A stretch of DNA of 64,000 bases from Artemia franciscana (GCF_032884065.1 NW_027062925.1:1-64000), one strand, 5' to 3'; counted from the stretch's first letter, positions 46,784 through 58,860 are shown. The notes: generated by a model from the letters alone, not told the origin. Program-made: numbers and translations.

Positions 46784-47230
46784 ATTTATAAAACGTACCC
46801 AAGCATTCTTGACCTTCTTTTTTCATTTATATCTTAACGTTACCAGGGAAACGGGATTCATTTATAAAACGTACCCAAGCTATCTTGACGTGCTTTTTTC
46901 ATTTATATCTTAATGTTACTAGGACAATGGGATACATTATAAGATGTACTCAAGCCATATTGACGTTCTTTTTTTCATTTATATCTTTACGTTACCAGGA
47001 AAACAGGATTCATTTATAAAACGTACCCAAGCTATCTTGACGTGCTTTTTTCATTTATATCTTAATGTTACCAGGACAATAGGATTCATTTATAAGATGT
47101 ACTCAAGCCATATTGACGTTCTTTTTTTCATTTATATCTTTACGTTACCAGGAAAACAGGATTCATTTATAAAACGTACCCAAGCTTGGTGTTCTTTTTT
47201 TATTTATATCTTAACGTTACCAGGAATAAG
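46784..47230. repeat. 76-bp tandem repeat with dimeric higher-order structure
   Basis: Six units start at 46784, 46860, 46936, 47012, 47088 and 47165. Each has 'atttataa(a)acgtaccc' or 'aagatgtactc', a T-run, 'atttatatctt' and 'gttaccagga'. Units 2 and 4 are one type and units 3 and 5 another, nearly identical within type, so units 2-3 and 4-5 form a 152-bp dimer repeat. The array makes a 120-codon plus-strand open frame that is an artefact of the repetition. Confidence 0.93.
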
Positions 47231-47492
47231 GGGATGGACTAATGTTTTTATTTGTATAGCTTCTTGTTTAACTTCTTATACAACAAGCGTTGGAGAGAAA
47301 AAATAAGCCTGTCCAATTGGCTTGAAAAATTTTCAAGTAGAAACTTTGAGAATTTTAAGACTGTGGGTGAATTTGTCCGTGTGGGCATGGTAAATGAAGA
47401 ATCCTTTTTTGATGAACTGTAAATATATTAAGGTTAGTGAGGTTTTTATTGTGTTTCTCAAATTCTCATAAAGATCTAAGTTTCCATTCTGT

Positions 47493-48093
47493 TACTGAAA
47501 ACATGTAAATTATTTTCACATCTAACTCCAATCTTAATCCGATATTTGAATCAAACACATATTTGGAGTCAGTACAAAAACAAAATAATTTCTCCTATAA
47601 GCTCTTACAAAAGTTGGTGTTTCTAGGGATGAAAAAAATTGAACCGAATGGAAATGGCGGCACTGAATCTTAGAACGAACAGAAACTAAGCCATAAATAA
47701 AGTCCAACTTAAGACAAACAGAAATTACCATAAATGGGGGTGCGCTGTTGGTAGCCTCTCCACCTAAAAGTCTAGACTGTCATTTGCGCTTTACTGAAAA
47801 CATGTAAATTATTTTCACATCTAACTCCAATCTTAATCCGATATTTGAATCAAATACATATTTAGAGTTAGTACAAAAAACTAAATCTTTTTTCCTACAA
47901 GCTCTTGAACAAGTTGGTGTTTCTACGGATGAAAAAAATAAATAAACAGAATGAAACGGGCAGCAGTGAAACTTAGAGCGAACAGAAACTAAGTAATAAT
48001 TGAAGTCCAACTTACAACAAACACAAATTACCATAAATGGGTGCGCTGTTGGTACCCTTCCCACCCCAAGGTCTAGACTGTCATTTGCGCTTT
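47493..48093. repeat. Direct tandem duplication, period 299 bp
   Basis: Copies begin 'tactgaaaacatgtaaat' at 47493 and 47792 and end 'agactgtcatttgcgctt'. Identity is roughly 88-90%. The inner 'cgaacagaaactaag' text resembles family B-associated segments. Confidence 0.9.
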
Positions 48094-48904
48094 ACCGAAA
48101 TTTGTCAAACTGAAAGCTTTACTTAGCTAATATATCTTCTATAAAAGTGGATGGAATAGATTTAATAGGAAAAAAGAGATGAAAACTAATCAAAATTGGT
48201 ACAATGGTAGACTATAAAAAGTAATTTGCTAGTATTATTACATTATAGTAATATATTTTCAAGAGTTGGATTTCTTTACAAAACCTACAATTAAAAAATG
48301 AAACTATTCAAAACAGCTCCTCGTTTAGTGTAAATGTTTGGTTTCACTTCTTCATTCGCAGAAATTTCAGTTCATTTTAAGTTAGACTTCTTATACGAAT
48401 TAACTTATGCTTGTTTTAAGTTTCAATGTCAGTCTTCACATTTTGTTGCAATACTTTCTTTTTAACAACTTAGTTTCTGTCTGTTTTTTATTCGTAAAAT
48501 TAATTTATGCATGTATTATGCGTGTCACAAAATCAATAAATACAAAAAAATTATCATGTTCCATGCTCAAGTATTAAGGTTAGCCACCATTCAGATGCTA
48601 GTTCATTCAGATCAGTTCTTTGTGCCATTGTTTGGAGATGAGACTTGCAGAACTTTTATCTTATATTTTTGAAAAGCTAGTTGCTGCACTTTGTTGCATT
48701 CTCAATCTGGCATAGGTAAGAGAGAGAGTATGTCAAACAGGCTATTTTTACACTACCAATTGCTTTGCCTTAAATTTGTTATATGAACAGCGAAAATATT
48801 CAAATACTCCAATAAATAGAGAAACAGAAGAATAAGATTTATTAGGCCTATATATATGGTGCTAGGCGTATTATCACGCGGCAAATCCCCCGCCGAAAAA
48901 AATT

Positions 48905-49010
48905 CTTGTGATGGAAGTGCACAAAGGTAACAGGCTGGGACTAAGAAGTGCTAGTAATTAATTCCCACGGACTTGGCCTGGTACAGACAACCATAGTACA
49001 TGACGGCATT
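48905..49010 (+). repeat. Diverged relative of the large inverted repeat's outer end
   Basis: 'ggaagtgcacaaaggtaaca' and 'ttcccacggacttggcctgg' align with 26495-26580 ('agaagtgcacagaaataaca', 'ctccctcgttgatttggtct') with many substitutions. So the outer part of the inverted arms is an interspersed repeat older than the inversion. Confidence 0.6.
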
Positions 49011-49217
49011 TCACCCCTTATCATCGTGAGCGCGTCCACTGGGCATACATCAGAAGGTACTGTATCTCTGAAGTATCTTTAAGGGAATTAAAAAAAAAAA
49101 ATGAAATTTAAATAACATGGAGTCAAACTCTAAGTTAGAACCAAGTAAATTATAAACTGACAGAACTAATTATTCCAAATAAGAAAGCCAAACAGTTTAA
49201 TCAAAGAAAGTTTAGTC

Positions 49218-49308
49218 TTTAAAATAAAGAAAGAAATAAGTAAATAAACGTAAGAAGCAAGAAAATAAGTAGAGAAAAGAAAGAAAAGTAAAGAAAGAAA
49301 TAAGAGAA
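49218..49308. repeat. Purine-rich (GAAA-like) tract
   Basis: About 90 bases of almost only A and G on the plus strand, in AAAGAAAG-type units. Confidence 0.85.
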
Positions 49309-49776
49309 GCTTACTATACCAATACAAAGACCCCTTTCTTTCAGCAGTCGTGCTTTCGAAATCAAATTTGTAATGAATTTACTCAACAAACAAATTCCAA
49401 GGAAGAGGCAAAAAACAAATTTTGTGCAAAAACATCGCTATTTTGTATCTTAACACATCTATCTTGGGCCATCTATAGTGAGTTCATAAAAATTGAATTT
49501 GAAGTTATGCTATAAAGTAGCTACAGGGAGCTAATTCTTGACGGTTATATATCAACAATTATATTATGTCCTACTCGGGTAGCTATTTCTTGTCATTCTA
49601 AGGGTAACCAGTTTGATCGTTGTAAGGGTAGTGGTTTTCTAAGGGTAGCGGTAGCGGTTTGATTCTAAGGGTAGCGGTTTGATCGTTGTAAAATCTATCT
49701 TATTGTGAAATTCCACAACAATACACTATAAAATAATACTATGTATATATAATATCCACAATAATAATACAATAAA

Positions 49777-49830
49777 TAAACTACTGTCAGTTGTAGTTGA
49801 ATGCTTCAACTACGACTGACAGTAGTTTTA
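49777..49830. repeat. Near-perfect 25-bp hairpin
   Basis: Left arm 49777-49801 (with ACTACTGTCAGT and GTAGTTGAA) pairs with 49805-49830, with one mismatch in the middle and a three-base loop. It lies inside the peroxidase intron. It is shorter than most microRNA precursors and lacks an interior loop. Confidence 0.9.
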
Positions 49831-50287
49831 AATGCTATTAATAAATAAACATTAAAATAGATAAACAAAAAATAAAATAAAAGTTGACAAAGCATCATGC
49901 TCTGACGAAGCAGGAGGAAAGAATCAAACCAGCAATTAAATAGAAACATTCAAGATTTTTAGACTAAAGGTAAAGTGGTATAGTTAAAATACCCAAGAAT
50001 TTAGCGTAATTAGAGGAGAAATATCACAACACTCAGACCCTCTATATAAGTGCATATTTATTATTCACTATATATTATTTGTTATTTATTATTTTATATT
50101 TATCATTATTTTTAATAATTTATATTTTTTATGTTCGGTTGTGTGGTGTGTGTTTGTTTCTGTGTTTGTGCTGTTGTATTGGTGATTTCTTTTTTCACTA
50201 TATAAAACATACAAATAACGAAGCAAACTCAGTTTGACCCTATGAAACTCAGTTTAACAGTTCAATTTTCTTATTCTAATTACTTAC

Positions 50288-50539
50288 CAACAAGGTTTCT
50301 AAACGCCGGATGCGATTTATCACCAATGACATCTATCTTCGAAAACACAGGAGACTCAACACGATAATTTCTGTACACAAAATTCTTGATGTCATAGTTG
50401 GTACTTGGCTCCTGCTCACCAAACTGATTACAAGGAAAAGCCAAAACTTGAAATCTATATTCAAAGCCAAGTATATCTTGCATTCGTTTTAAAGCTTTAT
50501 AATGAGAATCTGTAAATCCACGTTGACGACTAGCGTCAC
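50288..50539 (-). CDS. Glutathione peroxidase (GPX7/8 type), internal exon
   Basis: A minus-strand exon of 252 bp (acceptor 'tttttttag', donor GTAAGT) encoding GFTDSHYKALKRMQDILGFE, VLAFPCNQFGEQEP, SPVFSKIDV and SHPAFRNLV. AFPCNQFG holds the catalytic Gln and the second Cys used in GPX7-type disulfide chemistry. The segment that should read 'V-A-S-x-C-G-F-T' reads DASRQRGFT: there is no Cys and no TGA (Sec) codon at the peroxidatic position. The family reduces hydroperoxides, and GPX7/8 act in the ER with protein disulfide isomerase. This copy may lack peroxidase activity. The preceding exon (signal peptide, 'K-V-x-L-V-V-N') was not found; it must end one base into a codon. Confidence 0.92.
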
Positions 50540-51299
50540 CTAAAAAAAGGATTATTGACAAAGAAATATAACAAGCAAACTTTAAAACGGAGCCATTAAA
50601 ACTGGAAGAAAAAGAAGAGGAAACGTCAAACGTTAATACTTCTACTTACTGCAGGTAAATAAACCCCTACCAATAGCAAGATAAGTAATATATGATCATG
50701 TTCAGTGAATATTGACCAAATTGACACCCAAGTAAGTTAGTGATTACATAACGCTTAGAATAATTGAGTGATACGGATGCATATGACCTGTTGTTAGAAC
50801 GCTTCAAACCCCGAAAAACAACAACTTACTTCTAGGACCGATAACTTCTTCCAGAAGTTTTCTTAAACTTCTTTTTAATTTCTCTCCGTTTGTAAAATAA
50901 TTTACATCCTATGTCTGCGAATATTTCAATCAAGGAAGTTAGCACAGTAGAAAACCTCTAAAGATGTGAAATTATACAATGAGACTAATTTTGAGCGAAT
51001 TATTATTATTTTTTTTTCTAGCAGGTATACTAGAGTATTTTTAGGGACTGCCCTTTCTTGAACTTCGAAAAAAAAATTCAGCTTCATTCAATACGAAAAT
51101 TTTTTTTTAATGATGTAAGTTTAATTAAATCTGAATATCTATAACTCTAGCACACAACTAGATAGCTAATTTTTTATTTGCAACAATTACATAGATAGAT
51201 ATGACAAACCAGTGCACATGCCTGGAGGCATACTTTCGCACTGAAATGTTACACTACAAAAATAAAAACTAGCACTTACAATATTACAATGTTACACTA

Positions 51300-51359
<60 letters not shown>

Positions 51360-51747
51360 TTCTGGGTAGCGAAGTCCTAGCTCAAAGTTCTCCTCTCTTC
51401 CCTGCCATGATCTTTTTCAAAGGCCTATTTTGACCTGCCTTGTGCCGTAACGAGTTAATTGAAATAGGAATATATAGGAATAAATATGATAAATAGCAAT
51501 ATGATTATTAAATGAAAAAAAATACCGATTAAAAATAGTGAAGTGCAAAACGAGCTAGATAAAAGGAAAAGTGAACAAATGAGCCACGTCCAAGCTGCAC
51601 TTAGTTTTCTCCGTCAAGGGAAGATATTAGAAAAAAATCTTAAGGGGAGGGGCTCAATATGACATGGGCATCAATAAGCAAAATCTTGGGAGAGGAAGGG
51701 GGCAATATAACAAAGGCGTTCATAATTGACGCTTGTTCGATAATTGA
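50540..51747. other. Upstream intron or flank, no exon identified
   Basis: I searched for the missing 5' peroxidase exon on the minus strand and found none. The stretch 50837-50900 ends at a donor-like GTAAGT and is in compatible phase, but its peptide (TNGEKLKRSLRKLLEEVIGP) is unlike the family. A 57-base poly-A run is at 51301-51357, preceded by a duplicated 'aatgttacactacaaaaa'. Confidence 0.5.
51301..51357 (+). repeat. Poly-A run, ~57 bp
   Basis: An uninterrupted A homopolymer. It may be a retroposon tail or an assembly-length artefact. The sequence upstream shows no recognisable SINE. Confidence 0.95.
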
Positions 51748-53697
51748 ACAAGAGCTTAGATGGCACTTGTGACAAGGTTGGAAGGGCTAAGAGCTCTTAT
51801 GGTATGAGCTCTAGCAAAATTCTAAGAATCAATAGATTGCTTTAAAAGGAAAATCAGAGGCTTAATCCCGGTCGGGATTTAAAATAAGAGCTCTGAGTCA
51901 CGAGGTCCTTCTAAATATCAAAATTAATGCAGATCCGATCACCCACTCGTAAGTTAAAAATACCTCAATTTTCTAACTTTTCTTCTCCCTTCAGCCCCCC
52001 AGATGGTTGAATCAGGGAAAACAACTCTTTCAAGTCAATTTGTACAGATCCCTTACACGCTTACCAACTTTCATCGTCCAAGCACGTCCAGAAGCACCAA
52101 TGTCAATAGATCTGGTTTGGATTTGAAATAAGAGCTCTGAGAAATGAGTTCCTTCTAAATATCAAATTCAAAATATCAAAAGTTATTTTTATTTAAAAAT
52201 AAAAGTTATTTAAATATCAAAAGTTAAAAATACCTCAATTTTTCCAAACTAACAACCCACAGCTCCCCCAAAGAGAACGGATCCATACCAATTATGTCGT
52301 TCTCGTATCTATAACTTGTGTTTATTCTTCCCATCAAGTTTTGTCCACATCTCTCCTCTCTAAACGTTTTCCAAGATTTCTGTTTTCCCCATCCAACCCT
52401 CTATGTCCCCAGATCCGATTCGAATTGAAAATGGAGCATCTGACACATAATATTCTTCTATATATTAAGTTTCCCTAAGATCCGATCACCCATTCGTAAG
52501 ATACCTCGATTTTCACGTTTTCCATGAGTTCCGGCTTCCCCTCCAACTCCCTTCAATGTCACCAGATCTGGTCGGGATTTGAAACAAGAGTTCTAAAGCA
52601 CAAAATCCTTTTAGATATCAAACTTCATTAAGATCTAATCACCCGTTCGAAAGTTACATATACCTCATTTTTTCTAATTTTTCTGTATTACTCCCCCCCC
52701 CCAACTCCACCAAAGAGAGCGGATTCGGTCGGGCTATGTCAGTCACCAATCTTGGACTTGTGCTTATTCTTTCCACCAAGTTTAATCCTGATCTCTCCAC
52801 TTTTAGCGTTTTCCAAGACCCCCTCCGCCTTAATGACACTGGATCTGATCGGGATCTAAAATAAGAGATCTGAGTTTCGAGGTCCTTCTAAATATGAAAT
52901 TTCATTAAAATACGATCCCTCTTTCGTAAGTTTAAAATACCTCATTTTTTCTAATTTTTTAGAATAAATCCTGTCCCCCCTCCAACTCCCCTAAAAAGAG
53001 CAGATCCGTTCCAGTTATGTGAATCCCATATCTAAGACTTGTGCTTATTTTTCCCACCGTGCTTATTATTTGTGCTTATTATTTTCATGAGATTTTAGGT
53101 TCCGCTTCTCCCCCAAACTTATCCAAATCCGGTTTGGATTTAATATAAGAGGTCTGAGACACGATATCCTTCCGAACTTCAAATTTCATAAGGATCTGAT
53201 CACTGCTTTGTAAGTTAAAAATACCTCATTTTTCAGAATTAACTCCCCCCCTCCAACTCTCTCAAACAGAGCAGATCCGTTCCGGTTATGTTAATAACGT
53301 ATTTAGGACTTGTGCTTATTTTCCCCACCAAGTTTCATCCCGATGCCTCCACTCTATGGGTTTTCCAAGATTTTAGGCCCCCCTCCAATGTCACTGGATC
53401 TGGTCAGGATTTAAAATAAGAGCTCTGAGACACGATATCCTTCCAAATATCAAATTTCATTAAGATCCCATAACCTGTTCGTTAAGTTAAAAATACTTCA
53501 TTTTTTTTCTATTTTTCCGAATTAGCCGGATCCCAACTCCCCCCCCCCCAATGGTCAAATCGGTAGAACGACTATTTATAATTTAATCTGGTCCGGTCCC
53601 TGATACGCCTGCCAAATTTCAGCTTACCTGGAAGTGCCTAAAGTAGCAAAACCGGGACATCGCTATATGTCACTTGGTTAATACCAAGTGCCATAAA
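51748..53697 (+). mobile_element. Family A element copy A4, longest member
   Basis: This has the 5' end with TGGCACTTG (51761-51769) and a 'tatggtatgagctct' arm, then about six core units with C-runs. The 3' tail closes with the stem-loop CACTTGGTTAATACCAAGTG at 53671-53690. The last arm overlaps CAAGTGCCATA (53685-53695), the complement of the 5' subterminal motif. About 1.95 kb, with no coding capacity. Core units are more diverged than in A1. Confidence 0.88.
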
Positions 53698-54074
53698 AAG
53701 GGATGGCATATTTGGATACTCCAGCCTTAGATTATACTGTTTTTCTGTGAGGCCCCTCGTGAAGTCACAAAATCAATTTGTGATTATAATTCGTAACAAG
53801 TTTATTAGCACGGGTCCCCAGTGGGGTTTTTGGAGCAGTGGCGTCAATGGGGTATTATGAGCAGGCCTAGTGGGGTTATACCACTTGCCACCCCCAAAGG
53901 CTGGCTCTGCTTAATACTTTCTTATGAAAACAAGATATTCTCAGCAGTTACACATATGACTCAAATCTTACGAATTTATTTTATCAAGCGCCTAAAATTT
54001 CACCAATGGCCTTGCGATATAAATGTCTTCAAATCGTCATCTAGGCATGCGGACTTAAAAACAATAAAATGAAA

Positions 54075-54340
54075 AACAGTTTTTCCTTTCAACTGAAATC
54101 AAGGAGTAACATTACAACTTAAAACGAACAGAAATTGCTACGTTTACGAGGGGTCGCCCCACCTCACTCCCTCACTATTTATGCTAAAGTTTTTGAATTT
54201 TTAAAAAGCTAATTGTTCTAATTAAACAGATCTTGTGTTTCAGGAGTCATTCTTAAGTAATTGGAGCAAAAAGTCAAACTTCGGCGAAAAGAGCAGGGTA
54301 TTGAGGAGGGGTAGCCCCCTCTAAATCATTCTTTACAAAA
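54075..54340 (+). repeat. Family B-associated piece (B6)
   Basis: 'aaggagtaacattacaact', 'aaaacgaacagaaattgc', 'ctcactatttatgctaaagt' and 'gaaaagagcagggtattg' match the segments beside B2, B4, B5 and B7. Confidence 0.7.
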
Positions 54341-54765
54341 CTTTCCACCATAATAATTAGCTCCCTATAAAAGGTCTTCAAGATAAATGGGAGCCATGAT
54401 GCACGCTATCCCCCCCCCCCCAAAAAAAAAAGCAATTCCGTAAATTCTCCAAACTTTTATAATTACTCATAAAATACTTTACGTCTCTCCCATATTCCCA
54501 ACAAAGGGCGCAAGCAGACCAGCCTCCCGGACCATTTTCATCACAAGAATCCAAGTGTGCCCTAGGCTATGGCATAAAATTAACAAACACCTACAACCAA
54601 CACCTTAGCACGCTCCACGGTAGGTTCAGTATCAACTAAAACTCCTCTCAATACATTACTTTAATCTGGTTATAAAATCATAAGCTACTTTAATCTTCTG
54701 GTGGTAAAGAACCAAATCCAACATGCCAAGGAAATCATTAGGTTTGCAATGGGGACCCTGATCAT

Positions 54766-55090
54766 TATTTCATGCCCATGAGAAGACAGCTTCTTCCAGC
54801 GTGGCTTTAATCTGTTTTGGCCACCTCGCCTTTTTAGAAGATTTCAACAAGTTATTGTGAGCCGCCTTCACTAGACGATTATCAGGCAAATGTAATATCT
54901 GTAATAAAAATTTGATCATCTTGATAATGCTCTTATGACACAATTTTGGTAAACCCAGGTCACCTTTGAGAGCCAAACTGTTTCAAGCCCACTACTTTTT
55001 TAAAATACATACACTGTAGAGACTTCAATTGTCTCATTGTAGTGGCCCCCCACAATAAAATCATGAAGCGCTCCCAAAAACCTAATAGGG
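54766..55090 (-). pseudogene. LINE ORF C-terminal fragment
   Basis: The minus strand reads FWERFMILLWGATTMRQLKS and CMYFKKVVGLKQ. After one frame change it reads ALKGDLGLPKLCHKSIIKMI, LLQILHLPDNRLVKAAHNNL and KKARWPKQIKATLEEAVF. This is the post-RT region of LINE proteins ('R-x-x-L-G-L', 'E-L-G-x-x-P-L', 'W-x-x-x-I-x-x-L-L'). It has one frameshift and is truncated at both ends. Clade not determined. Confidence 0.7.
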
Positions 55091-55734
55091 TGAAGATAGA
55101 CTGAAACTGAAAATTGTCAACAAATTGCTTTAAGCCTTAAATATTCTAAAGAAATTTGGCTCCTCGTTACAAGGAGCATCATTAAATTAAGCTTTTCAAT
55201 ACTTTCATTACAGCTATGGCCAGGTCTCCCTCGTTAACCAGGTATGGGTTGAATGTTTAGTTTTATCGTTGGACGACTCTAAAGGTTCCAATTTGATCTG
55301 TAGTTGGTCTTTATCCCACAAGACCAAGATGTAAGCTGGTACGCGTACACATTCCGAGGGAGAAGGTTGGGCGGTGCTTTCGGTAGCAATGGCACACCCT
55401 ATGTGATAGTAAGACTTTATTTGTAGTTTTTCTATTGAACGGCTCTAGTTTAGAAGAGAAGATTCCCACAATGCATTAGATTTAATTTTATTCATGATAA
55501 AAAACAAAAAAGGTACTGATACTGGGTGCTTGTGAAGCGAACATTAAGCCAAATCTTCCTTTAGTAATGAAGCATTCTGAATAAACTGGAGCATTGCGAA
55601 TAGAGCATCTGCATGTGATTGTATTTGAATCCAAAGTAGTCTATACTGTTGTCCTGTGATTGTGTTTAAGCACCATCTATAACTTAAATCACTGGATAAC
55701 AGTTAATAGACCTGAAAGAAAACAAAAAAATGCC

Positions 55735-56900
55735 TCAATGGTAACCGAAACTCTAAAAAATGGAATTTAAAAAAAATTTTAAAAATGGAACCTCAAAAGA
55801 ATTATATTTTTATGCTGATTTTAAATATATAAGTTTCATCAAGTTCAATCTTAGCCATCAAAAGTTATGAGCCTGAGAAAATTTGTCTTATTTTAGAAAA
55901 TAGCAGGGAACATCCCTTAAAAGTCATTAAATGTTAACGAAAATGACACCGTCAAATTCAGTGTATCAGAGAACCCTACTGCAGGAGTTTCAAGCTCCTA
56001 TCTACAAAAATGTGGCCCTAGAATGTCACAGGAGGACTAATTCTAACGGAAATTAAAATTTATAGTGCCCTTTTTAAGTAACAGAAAATATTAGGTCTAA
56101 GTTACAAACTTTGACGATTGTTTACATATAGTAAGGGTTATTGGGAAGTGTACAGTCGTTTCCAGGGGGAATTTTTTGTGTTGTGGGGGAGGGAGTTAAC
56201 GTGGGAGGATCTCTGCATGGAAGAGTTTGTCATGAGAGAAGAGAATTTCCATGAAGGGGCTGCAGGATTTTCTAGCATTAATTAAAAAAAATGACAAAAG
56301 AAAATTCAGATGAAAGTAAGGAGCAGCATTAAAACCTAAGAAGTACGGAAATTATTATGTAAATAAGGGGGTTCATCTCCTCCATGATACTTTGCTCTTT
56401 ATGCTAAAGTATTTTTAGTAATTTTAACTATTTATTGTACGGCCTTTGTGATTCACGGGTCATTATTAAAGAATTGGGACAACATTTAAGCTTTAGTGAA
56501 AAGAGCGAGGTAGTGACGAGGGGGCAAACCCTTCATATTGCAAACCGTTCATTACACAAGTTAATTCGTAAGTAACGTATATTTTATTACTAACAAAAAC
56601 GTTCGTAAAAAAAGTTCTAGTTGCCTTTTTAAGTAATCAAAAATTGGAGGGCAACTAGGCCTCCTCCTCCTCCACCTTTTTTTTTTTTTATCAAAATCGT
56701 CTGATCAAAACTGTGAAAAAAACCGTTTAGCAAAAAAACCGTTTAGCCTCGCTCTTTACGCTAAAGTTTTCTATTGATTTAAAAAGTAGAGTTGTAAGAA
56801 AGAGTCAAACTTTAGCGCAAAGAGCCAGGTGTTGAGAAGGGGACAACCCCTTTCATATATGGAATAATTTCTGATCGTTTAAATGTCGCTCCTTACTTGC
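55735..56900 (+). mobile_element. Family B element copy B7
   Basis: It carries 'accgaaactctaaaaaatgg', 'tatataagtttcatcaag', 'aaagttatgagcctgaga', one core unit ('attgggaagtgtacagtcg') and the B-associated block with 'tactttgctctttatgctaaag' type text. The terminal hairpin at the left edge is lost. A shorter repeat of the right-hand block follows at 56740-56900. Confidence 0.8.
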
Positions 56901-56929
56901 AGTTACAAAAACCTGTTTTTTTTAATTTA

Positions 56930-57110
56930 ATAAATAGCTGAGTCAAACTCAAAACGAGCAAAAATTAAATCTAATAAGCCTAATCTGAGGTTTATACCAT
57001 AAAATTCCGTAAATTCTGTTCCATAGAAACCTAACATGCCCCCAAGGCACAACTTACAGCCCTATCCCCAGGAACGCATAGGCTCAGCCTGTGGGGTGGG
57101 GGAGGGAGTA
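56930..57110. repeat. Single family D2 unit
   Basis: 'cctaacatgcccccaaggca', 'caacttacagccctatcccc' and the G-rich follow-up match one unit of the array at 42-44 kb. Confidence 0.65.
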
Positions 57111-57966
57111 CAAAAGAACAATTTAAGGCTGGTATTTTTAACTTGGGGGGATGGGGCTTCTGTCTGAATCCCTTTCTTCTGTCAAAAGGAACACCCTGCC
57201 TCAAAGTTAAAGTGACACCCTCCTGTGGTATACCTGAGGTAGACAAAGGCTGGGGAAAAACCCAGAATTTGTAGGTGTACCTCAAACGAATCAAATTGTG
57301 CATTTTATTTTTTTGCCTTAGGCGTTCGAAAAAAAACAACAGGAAAAGATCTAAGGGTAGAAGGAATAAAACAAAGTAGATTTTTAGGTCGCTTCCTATC
57401 ATTTTCAAGGGAGAGGGCTTTTATTTTATTCCCCTCCCACAGCACAAACGGTATAGCCACTTCCAAAATCAATCCCAGCACACAAGCTTGAGTCACACAG
57501 AGACTGGGAGGGAAAGCTGTATTTGGAAGTGTGCTGTAACTAGATCAAATTGTGCATAATTGTTTTCCTTCGATGTTTTAAAAAGCCATAAAAAAAACAA
57601 GGGCAGCTATAGAAGACTTTTAAGACAACTCTAAAACATCAATTTTACCCTATATTTCCTGACAAGCACCATACTGTATCCAATATCAATCACCACGTTT
57701 GGCCCTTTGGGGCTTGTGATAGTATTTTTTTTTTTAAATAAACATCTTATCTTGCCACATTTTTTTTACAGCAATTTTGCAACACTTGCCATACCCAATT
57801 TTTTCTATCTTAACACTACCATAGCCTAGATAGTTGAAGACATCTGAATTAAAAAAAGTTTGATTATTTGAAAAAGCCTTAGTTAAGTAATGACAGTCTG
57901 TAAACATACTAATTAATATGCAACATCGACTTTAATATGTTTACAATAAAAGCTTAAGGAAGAAGA
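57111..57966. other. Unassigned DNA
   Basis: No recognisable gene or repeat. Minus-strand frames at 57031-57408 and 57305-57496 overlap each other and show no conserved motif. Confidence 0.4.
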
Positions 57967-58860
57967 AACAAGAGCTAAGAGCTCATATGGCACTTGTGAC
58001 GAGGCGAGAAGAGCTAAGAGCCAAGAGATCATATGGTATGAGCTCTAACAATATTCTATGAATCAATAGATTGATTTAAAAAGAAAAATAAGAGGCTTAA
58101 TGCAGGTCAAGATTTAAAATAAGAGCTCTGAGTCACAAAGTCCTTCTAAATATCAAAATTCATTAAGATCCGATCACCCACTCGTAAGTTATAAATACCT
58201 AATTTTTTCTAATTTTTCCTCTCCCTTTTGCCCTGCAGATGGTCGAATCTGGGAAAACGACTTTATCAAGTCAAATTGTGCAGCTCCCTGACACGCCTAC
58301 CAATTTTCATCGCCCTAGCACGTCCAGAAGCACCGAACTCGCCAAATCACTGAACCCCTCCCCCCAGCTCCCCCAAAGAGAGCGAATCCAGCACGATTCT
58401 GTCAATCACGTATCAAGGACATTTGTTTATTCTATCCACCAAGCTTCATCCCGATTCCTCCACTCCAAGTGTTTTTCCAAGATTTCCCCCTCCAACTCCC
58501 CCCAATGTCAAAAGATCTGGTCGGGATTTGAAATAAGAGCTCTGAGACATGAATTCCTTCTAAAAATCAAATTTCATTACGATCCCATCATCTATTCGTA
58601 AGATAAAAATACCCCAATTTTCATGTTTTCCAAGAATTCCGGTTTCCCCCTCCAACTCCCCCGAATGTCACAGGATCTGGTCGGAAATTGAAATTAAAAC
58701 TTTAAAGCACAAGATCCTTCTAAATATCAAATTTTATTAAGATCTGGTCACCCTTTCGTAAGTTACAAAGATAGCAGATCCGGTTCAGTTATGTCAGTCA
58801 CGTATCTTAGACAGGTTTCTATTCTTCCCATCCAGTTTCATCCTGATCTCACCGCTAAAT
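57967..58860 (+). mobile_element. Family A 5' part (copy A5)
   Basis: A clean 5' end: two 'gagctaagag' words, TATGGCACTTG at 57986-57996, 'tcatatggtatgagctct', then about two core units. It stops at about 58860 without the 3' tail. It gives a 120-codon open frame (58239-58601) that recurs with changes in A2 and A3. The frame is also open in part there, but the peptide (Ser/Pro-rich) is not recognised and is probably repeat-derived. Confidence 0.85.

Larger units (their letters stand above)
46463..50287 (-). other. 3.8 kb intron of the glutathione peroxidase gene
   Basis: Inferred GT-AG intron whose phase (one base before, two after) matches perfectly. It contains the 76-bp tandem array (46784-47230), the 299-bp direct duplication (47493-48093), a diverged piece of the large inverted repeat (48905-49010), a purine-rich tract (49218-49308) and a long hairpin (49777-49830). 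Confidence 0.85.

Noticed and set aside
46944-47306. 120-codon plus-strand frame in the peroxidase intron
   Set aside because: Generated by the 76-bp tandem repeat, and antisense to the host gene.
50837-50902. Possible 5' peroxidase exon on minus ending at GTAAGT
   Set aside because: Phase is compatible, but the peptide (TNGEKLKRSLRKLLEEVIGP) lacks the family's 'K-V-x-L-V-V-N' lead-in, and a stop lies just upstream.
58239-58601. Ser/Pro-rich open frame seen again in copies A2 and A3
   Set aside because: It follows the family A tandem core and differs between copies with shifts. No protein family resemblance.
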